Shown here: one piece after another, positions 1 through 8,554 of the stretch
Numbering within the stretch: the first letter of the stretch is position 1
Layout of the letters: every line of letters begins with the position of its first letter
Assembly: GCF_001441615.1 (NCBI RefSeq)
Contig: NZ_LAXJ01000019.1
Location: forward strand, 124,001-188,000
Source of the DNA: Roseovarius atlanticus
GTDB lineage: Bacteria; Pseudomonadota; Alphaproteobacteria; Rhodobacterales; Rhodobacteraceae
Direction: 5' to 3'
Length of the DNA stretch: 64,000 nt
Program-made: the position numbers and the translations under genes
Notes under the pieces: model-generated
Told to the model about the DNA's origin: nothing
Seen by the model: only the letters and a program-made list of their open reading frames with translations
The model's database searches: none

Positions 1-808
1 GTCGCGGCCCGGCGACCTGGGCGGGGACGTGAGCCACCTGAACCTGCACAAGACCTTCTGCATCCCGCATGGCGGGGGCGGGCCGGGCATGGGGCCGATT
101 GGCGTGAAGGCGCATCTGGCGCCGCACCTGCCGGGTGATCCGAGAGGTGAGAGCGACGGGCCGGGGCCGGTGTCGGCGGCGCCGTTCGGCTCGGCCTCGA
201 TCCTGCCGATCAGCTGGGCCTATACTTTGCTGATGGGCGGCGAGGGGCTGACGCAGGCGACCCGGGTGGCGATTTTGAATGCCAACTACGTCGCGAAGCG
301 GCTGGAGGGGGCGTATGACGTCCTGTACCGCGGGCGCAACGACCGGGTGGCGCATGAGTGCATCTTGGACACGCGGCCTTTCGCGGACAGTGCGGGCGTG
401 ACGGTGGACGACATCGCCAAGCGGCTGATGGATTGCGGGTTTCACGCGCCGACCATGAGCTGGCCGGTGGCGGGCACGCTGATGATCGAGCCGACGGAGA
501 GCGAGACCAAGGCGGAGCTGGACCGGTTCTGCGACGCGATGCTGGCGATCCGCGAGGAGATCCGCGCCATCGAGGACGGCGAGATGGACCGCGAGAACAA
601 CCCGCTGAAGCACGCGCCGCACACGATGGAGGATCTGGTGCGCGACTGGGACCGACCCTATAGCCGCGAACAGGCCTGTTTCCCGCCGGGTGCCTTCCGG
701 GTCGACAAGTACTGGCCGCCGGTCAATCGGGTGGACAACGTATTCGGCGACCGGAACCTGGTGTGCACCTGCCCGCCGATGGAGGCCTATGCCGAGGCGG
801 CGGAGTGA
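1..808 (+). CDS. gcvP: Glycine dehydrogenase (decarboxylating), P-protein, C-terminal part
   Basis: This is the 3' end of a gene that starts before the window; the frame is open from base 2. P-protein is the PLP-dependent decarboxylase of the glycine cleavage system and passes the aminomethyl group to the H-protein lipoyl arm. The fragment begins with [20 protein letters not shown], which contains the PLP-binding lysine (in HLNLHK) and the glycine-rich loop typical of the C-terminal half. It continues for about 268 residues with the family features [16 protein letters not shown] and [23 protein letters not shown]-rich hairpin follows the stop. Identification is strong; nothing can be said about the N-terminal half or the gcvT/gcvH neighbours. 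Confidence 0.96.
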   Translation, partial: SRPGDLGGDVSHLNLHKTFCIPHGGGGPGMGPIGVKAHLAPHLPGDPRGESDGPGPVSAAPFGSASILPISWAYTLLMGGEGLTQATRVAILNANYVAKRLEGAYDVLYRGRNDRVAHECILDTRPFADSAGVTVDDIAKRLMDCGFHAPTMSWPVAGTLMIEPTESETKAELDRFCDAMLAIREEIRAIEDGEMDRENNPLKHAPHTMEDLVRDWDRPYSREQACFPPGAFRVDKYWPPVNRVDNVFGDRNLVCTCPPMEAYAEAAE

Positions 809-817
809 CCGGAATGA

Positions 818-842
818 GGGCGGCCCCGTGTGAGGGCCGCCC
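818..842 (+). terminator. Hairpin terminator after gcvP
   Basis: A perfect 9-bp stem (GGGCGGCCC at 818-826 with GGGCCGCCC at 834-842) lies 10 bases after the gcvP stop and is followed by a short T run (CGGTTT). It fits an intrinsic terminator with a weak U tract. Confidence 0.65.
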
Positions 843-1151
843 CGGTTTAGGTGCTGAAATAACTGCCTGAAATGAGCGGGTTCCGCCAGGGACAGCGGCG
901 GAACCCTCGTTCGGAAGGAGGGAGAGCCCTTCGAACGATTGCCTATGGGTCGCGCCGGTGGGGCGACGGGTTCAAAGTATTTTTAAGGTGTGCAGACGGG
1001 GTGCAGGAGAGGTGTGGAGCTTGCGGGTTGCAAGCCGCGCCGTCACACGCGCTGCGTCTGACTGACGAGCGTGCTGCGTGGTGCAGGAGGTCCCGGATCA
1101 GGTCCGGGACGGGGAGGCCCAGGCGTGCAGGTCTGTAGCGAAGGCTGAACG
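843..1151. other. Intergenic region with one dispersed palindrome
   Basis: About 310 bases between the gcvP terminator and the stop of the convergent phosphatase gene. The frames open here have no ribosome binding site and no recognisable protein. The only structure I see is a palindrome at 1090-1110 (GTCCCGGA, 5-base loop, TCCGGGAC), one of at least four related intergenic elements in the window. Confidence 0.6.
1090..1110. repeat. Dispersed GTCCCGG palindrome, copy 1
   Basis: Inverted repeat with 8-bp arms GTCCCGGA and TCCGGGAC around TCAGG. Close relatives sit at 6063-6081, 9755-9775 and 24183-24203, always between genes, so this is a dispersed repeat and not a gene-specific terminator. 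Confidence 0.75.
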
Positions 1152-2039
1152 TTATGCGGGGTCGTCGTCGACCAGCATCGAGAACAGCTCCGCCAGCTTC
1201 TGCCAGCTGGCCTCGTTGGACGCGGCGAGCAGGTAGCCGGTTTTGATTCCCGCATTGTAGTCGCGCCCGTCGAGCATACGCACCACCCCACCCGCGCGCT
1301 GGACAATCAGCACGCCCGCAGCGTGATCCCATGGGTTAAGGGTGGAAGAGAGCAGGAAATCGGAATGGCCTTGCGCCAGCATCCGGTATTCGTGGCACGA
1401 GCAGCGCAGCGAGCCGACGCGTCCGAAGCGCGGCATGAGGGGGGCGAGCTGTTCCTGCACGGCCCGGTCCATCAGGGAAAAGTGCATGTAGCCCGAAAGG
1501 CTGTCGATCTCGCCGCCATGCGAGACCGAGACGGGGCGGGCGCGGCCGGTGGCGCGGGTCATTTGGGCCGGGCCGTCCTCTTCGGCGGTGATGAAATCGT
1601 CCATCACGGGATCGTAGAGCAGGCCAAAGACCGGCGTGCCGAAACGGGTGACCGAGACGATGACGCCGAACATGGCCAGGCCGTTGACGAAGTTCCACGT
1701 GCCGTCGACGGGATCGAGGATGAAGGCCAGTTCCGCCTCGGCCAGTTTGCCGCGCAAGGCCGGGTCGGCGGCGGCGGCTTCCTCGCCCACGATCAGGGCG
1801 TGGGGGAACATCTGTTGCAGGCCGCGGGCGATCATGGCCTCGGCGGCATGGTCGGCCTCGGTCACCAGGTCGTCGGGGCCGGATTTGGTGGTGACCTGGG
1901 CGCTGGCAAGGTTGCGGAAGCGGGGCATGATCTCGGCCCGCGCGGCGCGGCGGACGAGGTTCACGAGCGCGGCCTTCTGGGCGTGTGTCAGCGGCGAGGA
2001 AACGGGGATGGGCAGGGTTTCCGACGGTGTTGCGGACAT
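1152..2039 (-). CDS. Inositol monophosphatase family phosphatase
   Basis: A 295-residue member of the Mg2+-dependent, Li+-sensitive phosphatase family (IMPase, CysQ, HisN). Metal-ligand motifs are complete: GEE at residues 85-87, DPVDGT at 109-114 (Asp109, Asp112) and a C-terminal WDHAAG. The start at 2039 (MSATPS) is preferred over an upstream ATG at 2099 because family alignment begins near residue 20. Substrate cannot be read from sequence: candidates are inositol-1-phosphate, histidinol-phosphate and 3'-phosphoadenosine nucleotides. The gene is convergent with gcvP and sits upstream of, but in the same direction as, the ABC exporter genes. Confidence 0.88.
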   Translation of the reverse strand: MSATPSETLPIPVSSPLTHAQKAALVNLVRRAARAEIMPRFRNLASAQVTTKSGPDDLVTEADHAAEAMIARGLQQMFPHALIVGEEAAAADPALRGKLAEAELAFILDPVDGTWNFVNGLAMFGVIVSVTRFGTPVFGLLYDPVMDDFITAEEDGPAQMTRATGRARPVSVSHGGEIDSLSGYMHFSLMDRAVQEQLAPLMPRFGRVGSLRCSCHEYRMLAQGHSDFLLSSTLNPWDHAAGVLIVQRAGGVVRMLDGRDYNAGIKTGYLLAASNEASWQKLAELFSMLVDDDPA

Positions 2040-2133
2040 GGGCGCGCTCCTTCGACTCGGGGGTGGTTCGGGTTGGTCGTGACGTGCCACCCCGGGCACC
2101 GGACCGCAACCGGATTGGGGGCGGCGCGGGCGG

Positions 2134-4635
2134 TTATTCGCGGCTGCGCAAGACCTGTGCGGGGCGGGCCGAGATGGGGCCGAGGGCGAAGGCGAGCCCA
2201 GCCAGAAGGCTGATGAGCGCGCCGCCCGCGACGATGCCGAGGGCGGGGGGCCAAGCCACGGCGAAGGAGGTTTCCATCACGTAATGGCTGACGGCCCAGG
2301 CCCCCGCGATGCCCGCGCCGAGCGCGACGCTGCCGGCTGCCGCGCCGAGGAGGGCGGCACGCAGCGACAGGCCCCAGAGGATGCGTGCGCGGCTGGCGCC
2401 CAGCACCTTTAGGATCGCCGCCTCGTAGCTGCGGGCGCGGGCGTCGGCGGCGGCGGCGCCGATCAGGACCATGAAGCCGGTGAGCAGCGTGGCGGCGGCG
2501 CCCCAGGCGGTGGCCGAGGCGAGGCTGCCAAGAAGGTCGCTGACGCGGGAGACGGCGTCGCGCACCGAGATGGCGGTGATGTTGGGGAACTGGCGGGAAA
2601 GGTCGCGGAGAATGGCGGTTTCCGACTCGGCATCTGAGTAGACCGTGGCGATATAGCTGTGCGGCGCGTTGACCAGCGCGGCCTCGTTCAGGATCATGAT
2701 GAAGCCCATGCCGGCGGTGGAGAAATCGACCTCGCGGAAGGAGGTGACTTCGGCCGTCAGGTCGCGGCCGAGGATGTTGATCGTGATCTCGTCGCCAAGG
2801 CTCAGGCCCATCTCCTCGGCCTCTTCGGCGGCGAAGCTGACCTGGGGCGGGCCATCGTAATCCTCTGCCCACCAGTCGCCGTCGGTGAGGGTGCTGCGGT
2901 CGGGCAGGGCGGCGGCATAGCTGACGCCGCGGTCGCCTTGCAGGACCCAGTGGTCGCCGGCGACCTGGGCAGCAGGGCGGCCGTTTATTTCGCTGATGAT
3001 GCCGCGCAGCATGGGGGCGGCGTCGACACGGGAGACGCCGGCGTCGCCGTCGAGCCGGGCGGAAAAGTCGGGCATCTGGTCGCGCTGGATGTCGACGAAG
3101 AAGAAGCTGGGCGCGCGAGTGGGCAGGTCGCGGGTGATGGCGTCGCGCAAATTGCGGTCGACCTGGCCCACGGCGGCGAGCACGCTGAGGCCGAGGCCGA
3201 GCGACAGGACCACGGCGCTGGCGGTGCTGCGCGGCCCGCCGATGGCGCCGAGCGCCCAGCCAAGCGCGGTGCGGCCCCGGGCGAGCGGGCGCATTTTCCG
3301 CGCGGCGGCGCGCAGGGCGAGACCGGCGAGGGCCAGCACCACGAGCGCGGCGGCGATGGAGCCGGCGGTCCAGTAAGTGAGTGTTGAATTGCCCGAGAAC
3401 CAGGCGGCGACCCAGACGAGGGCCGCGACGAGCGCGGCGGTGGTCACGATGAAAACCGCGCCGGGGATGGTGCCGGAGGTGTCTGCATCGCGGTAAAGTG
3501 CTGCGGGACGGATATCGCGCGCCTGCGCCAGCGGCCAGAGCGTGAAGATGAGGATGCTGAGAGCGCTGTAGATCGCGGCCTCGGCCATCGGCCCCGGATA
3601 GGGCGCGAAGACGGCAGGCACGGGCAGTTGCGCGGTGATGATGGGCGACAGCAGCACGGGCAGGCCGACGCCGAGGGCGAGTCCGAGCGTGATGCCAAGG
3701 ACGCCCAGAACGGCGACCTGCGTGAGATACGTGAGGAAGATCGTGCGTTGGTCCGCGCCGAGGCTGCGCAGGATGGCGATGGTCTGTGTCTTGCCCGAGA
3801 GGTAAGCGCGCAGGGCGGCGGAGATCCCGACGCCGCCCACGGCCAGGCCGGAAAGGCCGACGAGGATCAGGAAGGCACCCAGACGCTCGACGAATTCGGC
3901 CACGCCGGGCGCGCCGTTGCGGGCGTCGGACCAGCGCATTCCGCTGCCTTCGAGTGCCTGTTCGGCTGCGGCCCGAGTGGCGTCGAGGTCGGTGCCGGGG
4001 GGCAGGTCGAGGCGGTAATGCGAAGAGAACAGCGTGCCGGGTTCCAAAAGGCCCGCACCGTCGAGGGCGCTGCGCAGGACGATGGTACGGGGTCCGAGGC
4101 CAAAGCCGCCGGTGCGGCTGTCGGGTTCGCGTTCTATGAGCGCGCGCAGGGTGAAGGACTTGGCCCCCAGGGTAACGGTGTCGCCGGGGCTCGCGCCAAG
4201 GCGATCGGCAAGGGTAGGGTGCATGACGAGGCCGTTGTCTTCCAGCGCCTCGTCGAGGGGTATATCGGGGGAGAGGTCCACTGTGCCGACAAGGGGATAG
4301 GCGGTGTCGACGGCTTTCACTTGCGTCAGGCTGCGTTCCTCGCCCATGACGGCCATGGAGCGGAAATCTGCGATCTCGGAGACCCGCGTGGCGGTGTTGT
4401 CCATCCATGCGCGTTCTTCGGGATTGGCGAAGCGGTAGGTCAGTTCGATTTCGGCGTCGCCGCCCAGAAGCGTGGCGCCTTCCTGCGCGAGGCCCTCGGC
4501 GATGCTTTCACGGACGGTGCCGACCGCGGCGATGGCCGCGACGCCGAGGATCACGCAGGCCAGGAAGATGCGAAAGCCGTGCAGGCCGCCACGCAACTCG
4601 CGGCCCGCGAAGCGTGCGGCGAGGCGGAGTTTCAT
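2134..4635 (-). CDS. FtsX-like ABC transporter permease (YbbP family)
   Basis: An 833-residue inner-membrane permease. The N-terminal membrane helix (about residues 20-42, FRIFLACVILGVAAIAAVG) precedes a large periplasmic domain; three helices follow near 255-350, then a second, similar half ends with another helix set. This duplicated FtsX/MacB-type layout and length match the YbbP family. Its start codon overlaps the stop of the ATPase gene by 4 bases (ATGA at 4632-4635), so the two are translationally coupled. Such pairs usually act as mechanotransmitting or exporting complexes; the substrate is unknown. The neighbouring TesA-type esterase repeats the ybbA-ybbP-tesA grouping of gammaproteobacteria. 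Confidence 0.9.
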   Translation of the reverse strand: MKLRLAARFAGRELRGGLHGFRIFLACVILGVAAIAAVGTVRESIAEGLAQEGATLLGGDAEIELTYRFANPEERAWMDNTATRVSEIADFRSMAVMGEERSLTQVKAVDTAYPLVGTVDLSPDIPLDEALEDNGLVMHPTLADRLGASPGDTVTLGAKSFTLRALIEREPDSRTGGFGLGPRTIVLRSALDGAGLLEPGTLFSSHYRLDLPPGTDLDATRAAAEQALEGSGMRWSDARNGAPGVAEFVERLGAFLILVGLSGLAVGGVGISAALRAYLSGKTQTIAILRSLGADQRTIFLTYLTQVAVLGVLGITLGLALGVGLPVLLSPIITAQLPVPAVFAPYPGPMAEAAIYSALSILIFTLWPLAQARDIRPAALYRDADTSGTIPGAVFIVTTAALVAALVWVAAWFSGNSTLTYWTAGSIAAALVVLALAGLALRAAARKMRPLARGRTALGWALGAIGGPRSTASAVVLSLGLGLSVLAAVGQVDRNLRDAITRDLPTRAPSFFFVDIQRDQMPDFSARLDGDAGVSRVDAAPMLRGIISEINGRPAAQVAGDHWVLQGDRGVSYAAALPDRSTLTDGDWWAEDYDGPPQVSFAAEEAEEMGLSLGDEITINILGRDLTAEVTSFREVDFSTAGMGFIMILNEAALVNAPHSYIATVYSDAESETAILRDLSRQFPNITAISVRDAVSRVSDLLGSLASATAWGAAATLLTGFMVLIGAAAADARARSYEAAILKVLGASRARILWGLSLRAALLGAAAGSVALGAGIAGAWAVSHYVMETSFAVAWPPALGIVAGGALISLLAGLAFALGPISARPAQVLRSRE

Positions 4636-5330
4636 GCGGTGCGGGCCTTGGGGGGCTGGCGTTCGGACAGATGGCCGTCGCTCAACTCGGCCACGCGGGC
4701 GCAGCGGTCGGCGAGGCCGGGGTCGTGGGTGACAAGGACCAGTGTGGCGCCGTGGCGTTCCTGTAGCCCGAACAGAAGGTCGATGATGGCGGTGCCGGTG
4801 GTGCTGTCGAGGTTGCCGGTGGGTTCGTCCGCCAGCAGGATATCGGGGCGCGGGGCGGCGGCGCGGGCGAGTGCCACGCGCTGTTGCTCGCCGCCGGAAA
4901 GCTGCGAGGGGTAGTGGTTCAGCCGTTTGCCAAGGCCCACGGCGGTCAGTTCCTCCTCGGCGCGGGCGAAGGCGTCGGGGTTGCCGGCGAGTTCCAGCGG
5001 CGTTGCGACGTTTTCGAGCGCGGTCATGGTGGGGATCAGGTGGAAGGACTGGAAGACCACACCGATATGGTCGCGGCGCAGGCGGGCCAGCGCATCCTCG
5101 GACATCGTGGTGAGGTCGTGCCCCAGTGCCGTGACCGTGCCGCCGGTGGCGCGTTCCAGCCCGCCCATCAGCATCAGCAGCGAGGATTTGCCGGACCCGG
5201 ACGGCCCCACCAGCCCCAGCGTGTCGCCGCGGTGGACATCGAGGCTGATCGCCTCAAGTATGTCGACGGGGCCGGCATTGCCTTGCAGCGATAGAGCCGC
5301 CTCGCGCAGCGATAACACGGGGTCTGTCAT
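4632..5330 (-). CDS. ABC transporter ATP-binding protein (YbbA/LolD type)
   Basis: A 232-residue nucleotide-binding subunit, partner of the permease that follows with a 4-base overlap. It has Walker A GPSGSGKSS, a Q-loop, the signature LSGGEQQRVALARA and Walker B ILLADEPTGNLDS. The start at 5330 (MTDPVLSL) aligns with the family; a longer frame begins at 5390 but lies over the divergent esterase. The start codon overlaps that of the divergent esterase gene on the other strand. Confidence 0.92.
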   Translation of the reverse strand: MTDPVLSLREAALSLQGNAGPVDILEAISLDVHRGDTLGLVGPSGSGKSSLLMLMGGLERATGGTVTALGHDLTTMSEDALARLRRDHIGVVFQSFHLIPTMTALENVATPLELAGNPDAFARAEEELTAVGLGKRLNHYPSQLSGGEQQRVALARAAAPRPDILLADEPTGNLDSTTGTAIIDLLFGLQERHGATLVLVTHDPGLADRCARVAELSDGHLSERQPPKARTA

Positions 5331-6006
5331 GGGGTTCTGCCTGTCTTTTCTTGGTCGTTTCACATATGGGGTCCGCACCTTGGCGGGCAAGGTCGCGGCG
5401 CTTGTTTTCCTTGGTTTACCGGCCTTTGGTGAAGAGCCGGTGACGATCCTGGCGCTGGGCGACAGCCTGACGCAAGGGTACGGGCTGGCGCAGGCGGACG
5501 GGTTCGTGCCGCAGCTTCAGGACTGGTTGCAGGAGAACGATGTGGCCGCAGAGGTGATCAACGCGGGCGTGTCGGGGGACACCACGGCGGGCGGCGCGTC
5601 ACGGGTGGAGTGGAGCCTGACGCCCGAGGTCGACGCGATGATCGTGGCGCTGGGCGGTAACGACATGCTGCGCGGGCTGGACCCGGGGCAGGCACGGGCA
5701 AACCTGAGGACGATCCTGGAGGTGGCCCAGGGGCGGGACCTGCCCGTGCTGCTGGTGGGGATGCAGGCGCCGACGAATTTCGGGCCGGATTACAAGGCGG
5801 CGTTCGACGCGATGTATCCAGAGTTGTCGCAAGAGTTCGGCGCGCTTTATTTCGAGAGCTTCTTCAAGGGGTTGGGAGAGGGCGATCCGTCCGAGTTGCA
5901 GGGGTATTTCCAGTCGGACGGGATCCATCCCAATGCCGAGGGGGTCGACCGGATCGTCGAGGCGATGGGGCCTGTGGTGGCGGACCTGGCCGAGCGGGTG
6001 GAGTGA
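5329..6006 (+). CDS. GDSL/SGNH-family arylesterase, TesA-like, secreted
   Basis: A roughly 225-residue lipolytic enzyme of the SGNH hydrolase family (TesA/arylesterase). All blocks are visible: the GDSLTQGYG nucleophile block soon after a signal peptide, NAGVSGDTTAGG (Gly block), GGNDMLRG (Asn block) and DGIHPNAEG (Asp-His block). A hydrophobic leader ending near PAFGEE predicts export. The ATG at 5329 overlaps the start of the divergent ATPase gene, so the true start may be further in, for instance a TTG near 5380 just before the leader. The divergent pairing with a YbbA/YbbP-like exporter is conserved in proteobacteria. Confidence 0.9.
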   Translation: MGFCLSFLGRFTYGVRTLAGKVAALVFLGLPAFGEEPVTILALGDSLTQGYGLAQADGFVPQLQDWLQENDVAAEVINAGVSGDTTAGGASRVEWSLTPEVDAMIVALGGNDMLRGLDPGQARANLRTILEVAQGRDLPVLLVGMQAPTNFGPDYKAAFDAMYPELSQEFGALYFESFFKGLGEGDPSELQGYFQSDGIHPNAEGVDRIVEAMGPVVADLAERVE

Positions 6007-6062
6007 GGCCGCAGGGCTTTCCTGCTTGGCCGGATCTCCGTCTGAACCCGAGGAAGAGGTCC

Positions 6063-6106
6063 CCCCGGGTCAGGCCCGGGGCAGGCAGGGTCAAGCCCGG
6101 GACGGG
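6063..6106. repeat. Dispersed GTCCCGG-type palindrome, copy 2, with partial copy
   Basis: CCCCGGG (6063-6069) pairs with CCCGGGG (6075-6081); a second half element, TCAAGCCCGGGACGGG, follows at 6091-6106. It lies between the stop of the esterase and the stop of the convergent transpeptidase and could serve as a bidirectional terminator, but its relation to the other copies marks it as a dispersed repeat. Confidence 0.6.
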
Positions 6107-6183
6107 AGGTTTGGCGGCTGGCGTTGGCGGTCCGTCGATTGCGCGGCGGCGCGGCCAGCCGCGCCTGGGTGCCGCGCAGGTTC

Positions 6184-6747
6184 TCAGAGAACCGTGACCA
6201 CGGTACCCAGCGGCACACGCTCATAAAGGTCGATCACGTGCTCGTTGATCATGCGGATGCATCCGTTGGACACCGACCGACCGATTGAGCGCGGCGCGGT
6301 GGTGCCGTGGATACGGAAATACGTGTCACGGCCGTTCTGGAACAGGTACAGCGCGCGCGCCCCCAAGGGGTTGCCCTTGCCGCCCGGCTGAACGTAGTCG
6401 TTGCCCTTGAACTTGGCGTAGGTCTGGGGCTCGCGCTCGATCATTTCTTGCGTCGGGCGCCAGGTGGGCCACTTTTTCTTGACGTCGATGGTGGCGCGGC
6501 CGGTGAATTCCAGCCCGGCCTTGCCGACGCCCACGCCATAGCGGCGGGCGCGGCCCTGTTCGGTGATCAGGTAGAGGAAGTGCGCCTTGGGCAGGATCAG
6601 CATCTGGCCGGGCGCGTAGCTGGACGAGATGTTCACATCCTGCGGCATGTATTTCGGATCGATCTGGAACGATTGCGCGGCGGCGGGCAGGGCGGGCGCA
6701 GTGGCGGCCGCGGCGGCGGTGGCCACGAATTGGCGGCGATTCATCAT
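6184..6747 (-). CDS. L,D-transpeptidase (YkuD domain), exported
   Basis: A 187-residue periplasmic enzyme that forms 3-3 peptidoglycan cross-links or attaches proteins to peptidoglycan. The C-terminal catalytic block HGTTAPRSIGRSVSNGCIRM contains the family His and the SxGCIR cysteine. The N-terminus MNRRQFVATAAAAATAPALP is a signal peptide with a twin-arginine-like start, so Tat export is possible. Two adjacent ATGs (6747, 6744) are usable; a purine-rich ribosome binding site (GAGGGGAAG) precedes them. A longer frame to 6798 lacks support. Confidence 0.92.
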   Translation of the reverse strand: MMNRRQFVATAAAAATAPALPAAAQSFQIDPKYMPQDVNISSSYAPGQMLILPKAHFLYLITEQGRARRYGVGVGKAGLEFTGRATIDVKKKWPTWRPTQEMIEREPQTYAKFKGNDYVQPGGKGNPLGARALYLFQNGRDTYFRIHGTTAPRSIGRSVSNGCIRMINEHVIDLYERVPLGTVVTVL

Positions 6748-6864
6748 GTTTTCTTCCCCTCGGAACGGCGGCAGGTGAATATGGCGATATTCCGCCACAT
6801 GAGCATTTAGAAATCAAAAACAAGTGAATATCAGAAGGGCAAGTGATTCTGTGCCCGTCAAGTC

Positions 6865-8031
6865 TCAGTTTCCCGAAGCTGCGGCAGAGAGGTAACGAAA
6901 TGCCGCGCGAGGCAGGCGCAGGGCGGTGCGGCGCAGAAGGGCGGGATACTCCATGTCGCCCGAGAGCAGATGCATGTAATCGCGCTTGAGCGTCGTGGAG
7001 CCGGCGAAGGTGCGGGCGAAGAACGGTTGCAGGGGCTTTGAGAAAATCAGCGGGCGCAGCATCCGGGCCTGCGCGATGGCGCGGCGGATCGGCTTTGTTG
7101 CCGTTGTGTAAAGGGGCAGGGCGCGGCCGGTATCCCCCTGATCCAGCGCAATTTTCGCAGCACGGGCGGCCAGCGCGCCGGAGTGGATGGCGTGGCCGAT
7201 CCCCTCGCCGGTGATCGGATCGACAAGGCCCGCGGCGTCGCCCACGAGCAGGACATTGCCCTTGCCGGGGATGGGCTTTGGCGCGCCGAAGGGCAGGAAG
7301 TGGCCTTTGACTTTGGCGGTCTGGCCGGTGCCGAGCTTGGCGAGATAGGCGGCGAGGTGGGCCTTCATCTGCGGGTTGCGGGCGTGCAGGCCGCCCAGGC
7401 CGATGGTGGTGCTTTGTTTCTTGGGGAACGACCAGCCATAGCCCCAGTTGGCGGCGGCAAAGTCGATGCGGATGGGGGTGGCCTCGGTCGGGGCCTGCGA
7501 GGGGCCTTCGATTTCCAGCGCGAAACCGATGGTGTTCTGGGAAAAAGGCTGTCCGAACAGGGCCTTGGCGGTGGGGCTTTGCACGCCGTCGGCGGCGATG
7601 AGCAGGCGGTAGGCGAGGGTTTCGCCACTGGCCAGCGTGAGGCGGCCCGCCGCGAGGTCATGGGTCTCGACGCGGTGGCCGGTATAGTCGGCGGCCCCGG
7701 CGGCAAGGGCCTCTTGCAGCAGGCGGTGATCGAAATCCCACCGCATGGTCAGGTGCAGGGGTGGGACGTCTTCGAGCGTTCCAAGTAATTGATCGTGCAG
7801 GTGGAATTCGAAGTTGCGGCGGGTCTCGAAGAGGTCGGGGGTGATCCCGATCCCGAAGATCTCGGCCAGGTGCGCGGCGCAGCGGCCGGTGACCAGCCCG
7901 CCGCAGAGCTTGGGGCGCGGAAACTCCGCCTTGTCCACCAGCGCGGCGGTGAGGCCGAGGCGGCGCGCCTGCATGGCGGCGGCTGTACCGGCGGGGCCGG
8001 CGCCGAGGATGACAAGGTCGAAATCGGGCAT
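6865..8031 (-). CDS. FAD-dependent oxidoreductase, geranylgeranyl reductase family
   Basis: A 388-residue flavoprotein. The N-terminal dinucleotide-binding motif is VILGAGPAGTAAAM, the PxxxCGGLVTGR block (PRPKLCGG) follows at about residue 40, and the FAD-ribityl motif LLVGDAAGLVDPITGEGIGH lies near residue 265. These are the family signatures of geranylgeranyl reductases, which saturate isoprenoid chains of chlorophyll, quinones or archaeal-type lipids. No photosynthesis genes are nearby, so this is more likely a general family member than BchP. The exact substrate is unknown. Confidence 0.88.
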   Translation of the reverse strand: MPDFDLVILGAGPAGTAAAMQARRLGLTAALVDKAEFPRPKLCGGLVTGRCAAHLAEIFGIGITPDLFETRRNFEFHLHDQLLGTLEDVPPLHLTMRWDFDHRLLQEALAAGAADYTGHRVETHDLAAGRLTLASGETLAYRLLIAADGVQSPTAKALFGQPFSQNTIGFALEIEGPSQAPTEATPIRIDFAAANWGYGWSFPKKQSTTIGLGGLHARNPQMKAHLAAYLAKLGTGQTAKVKGHFLPFGAPKPIPGKGNVLLVGDAAGLVDPITGEGIGHAIHSGALAARAAKIALDQGDTGRALPLYTTATKPIRRAIAQARMLRPLIFSKPLQPFFARTFAGSTTLKRDYMHLLSGDMEYPALLRRTALRLPRAAFRYLSAAASGN

Positions 8032-8180
8032 CGTGAGAGGTCAGATAGAGCATCCCGAGGGGGGCGAAAAGACGTGTCGGTATCGCGTCGGTATCCGGGT
8101 GGTAATGCGACGGTGCGGTGGGGTTAAGTGTTCGTAAGGGGTTAGCGCGAGGATGCGGACGTGCCACAGAGGAGCCCGCC

Positions 8181-8504
8181 ATGCCCACCAAGACCGAACG
8201 CGCCGCCCGCGCCAGCCTGATGCAGAGCCTGATCTACCTGCAACAGGAAAGCTGGATCCCCGAGACGATCGCCGAGGAGATCCCGGAGGCATGGCACACG
8301 CTGGAGATGGACGTGCCGGTGGAGGAGGAGAAGGAGAAGGTGACGCTGTATCTGGACCGGTCGGTGGTGAAGTTCTACCGGGCGATGGGCAAGGGGTGGC
8401 ACGCGCGGATCAACCGGCTGCTGGCGACGTATATGCAGATGCATCTGGCGAAGGAGGTGCGGTTGGAGGAGGTTTTGAGGGAGAGGGTTGGGATGGGGGA
8501 GTGA
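8181..8504 (+). CDS. BrnA-like (DUF4415/BrnA antitoxin family) protein, no toxin partner
   Basis: A 107-residue acidic protein. Its C-terminal half (KVTLYLDRSVVKFYRAMG, then WHARINRLLATYM) matches the ribbon-helix-helix-like DNA-binding part of BrnA antitoxins, where BrnT is the usual cognate RNase toxin. No BrnT-like gene is adjacent on either side. The start at 8181 (MPTKTERAAR) has a GAGGAG-type ribosome binding site. Orphan copies of this kind are common in Rhodobacteraceae and may simply be small transcription regulators. Confidence 0.7.
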   Translation: MPTKTERAARASLMQSLIYLQQESWIPETIAEEIPEAWHTLEMDVPVEEEKEKVTLYLDRSVVKFYRAMGKGWHARINRLLATYMQMHLAKEVRLEEVLRERVGMGE

Positions 8505-8554
8505 GTGTTCGAAACCCAACCATTCATTAACCAAACTTGCGGCATGGTTGCGCC

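Noticed and set aside
2134..4408. Long open frames antisense to or out of frame with the ABC permease, TadA and TadZ genes
   Set aside because: They are Arg/Pro/Ala-rich by-products of high GC and lack family matches and ribosome binding sites.
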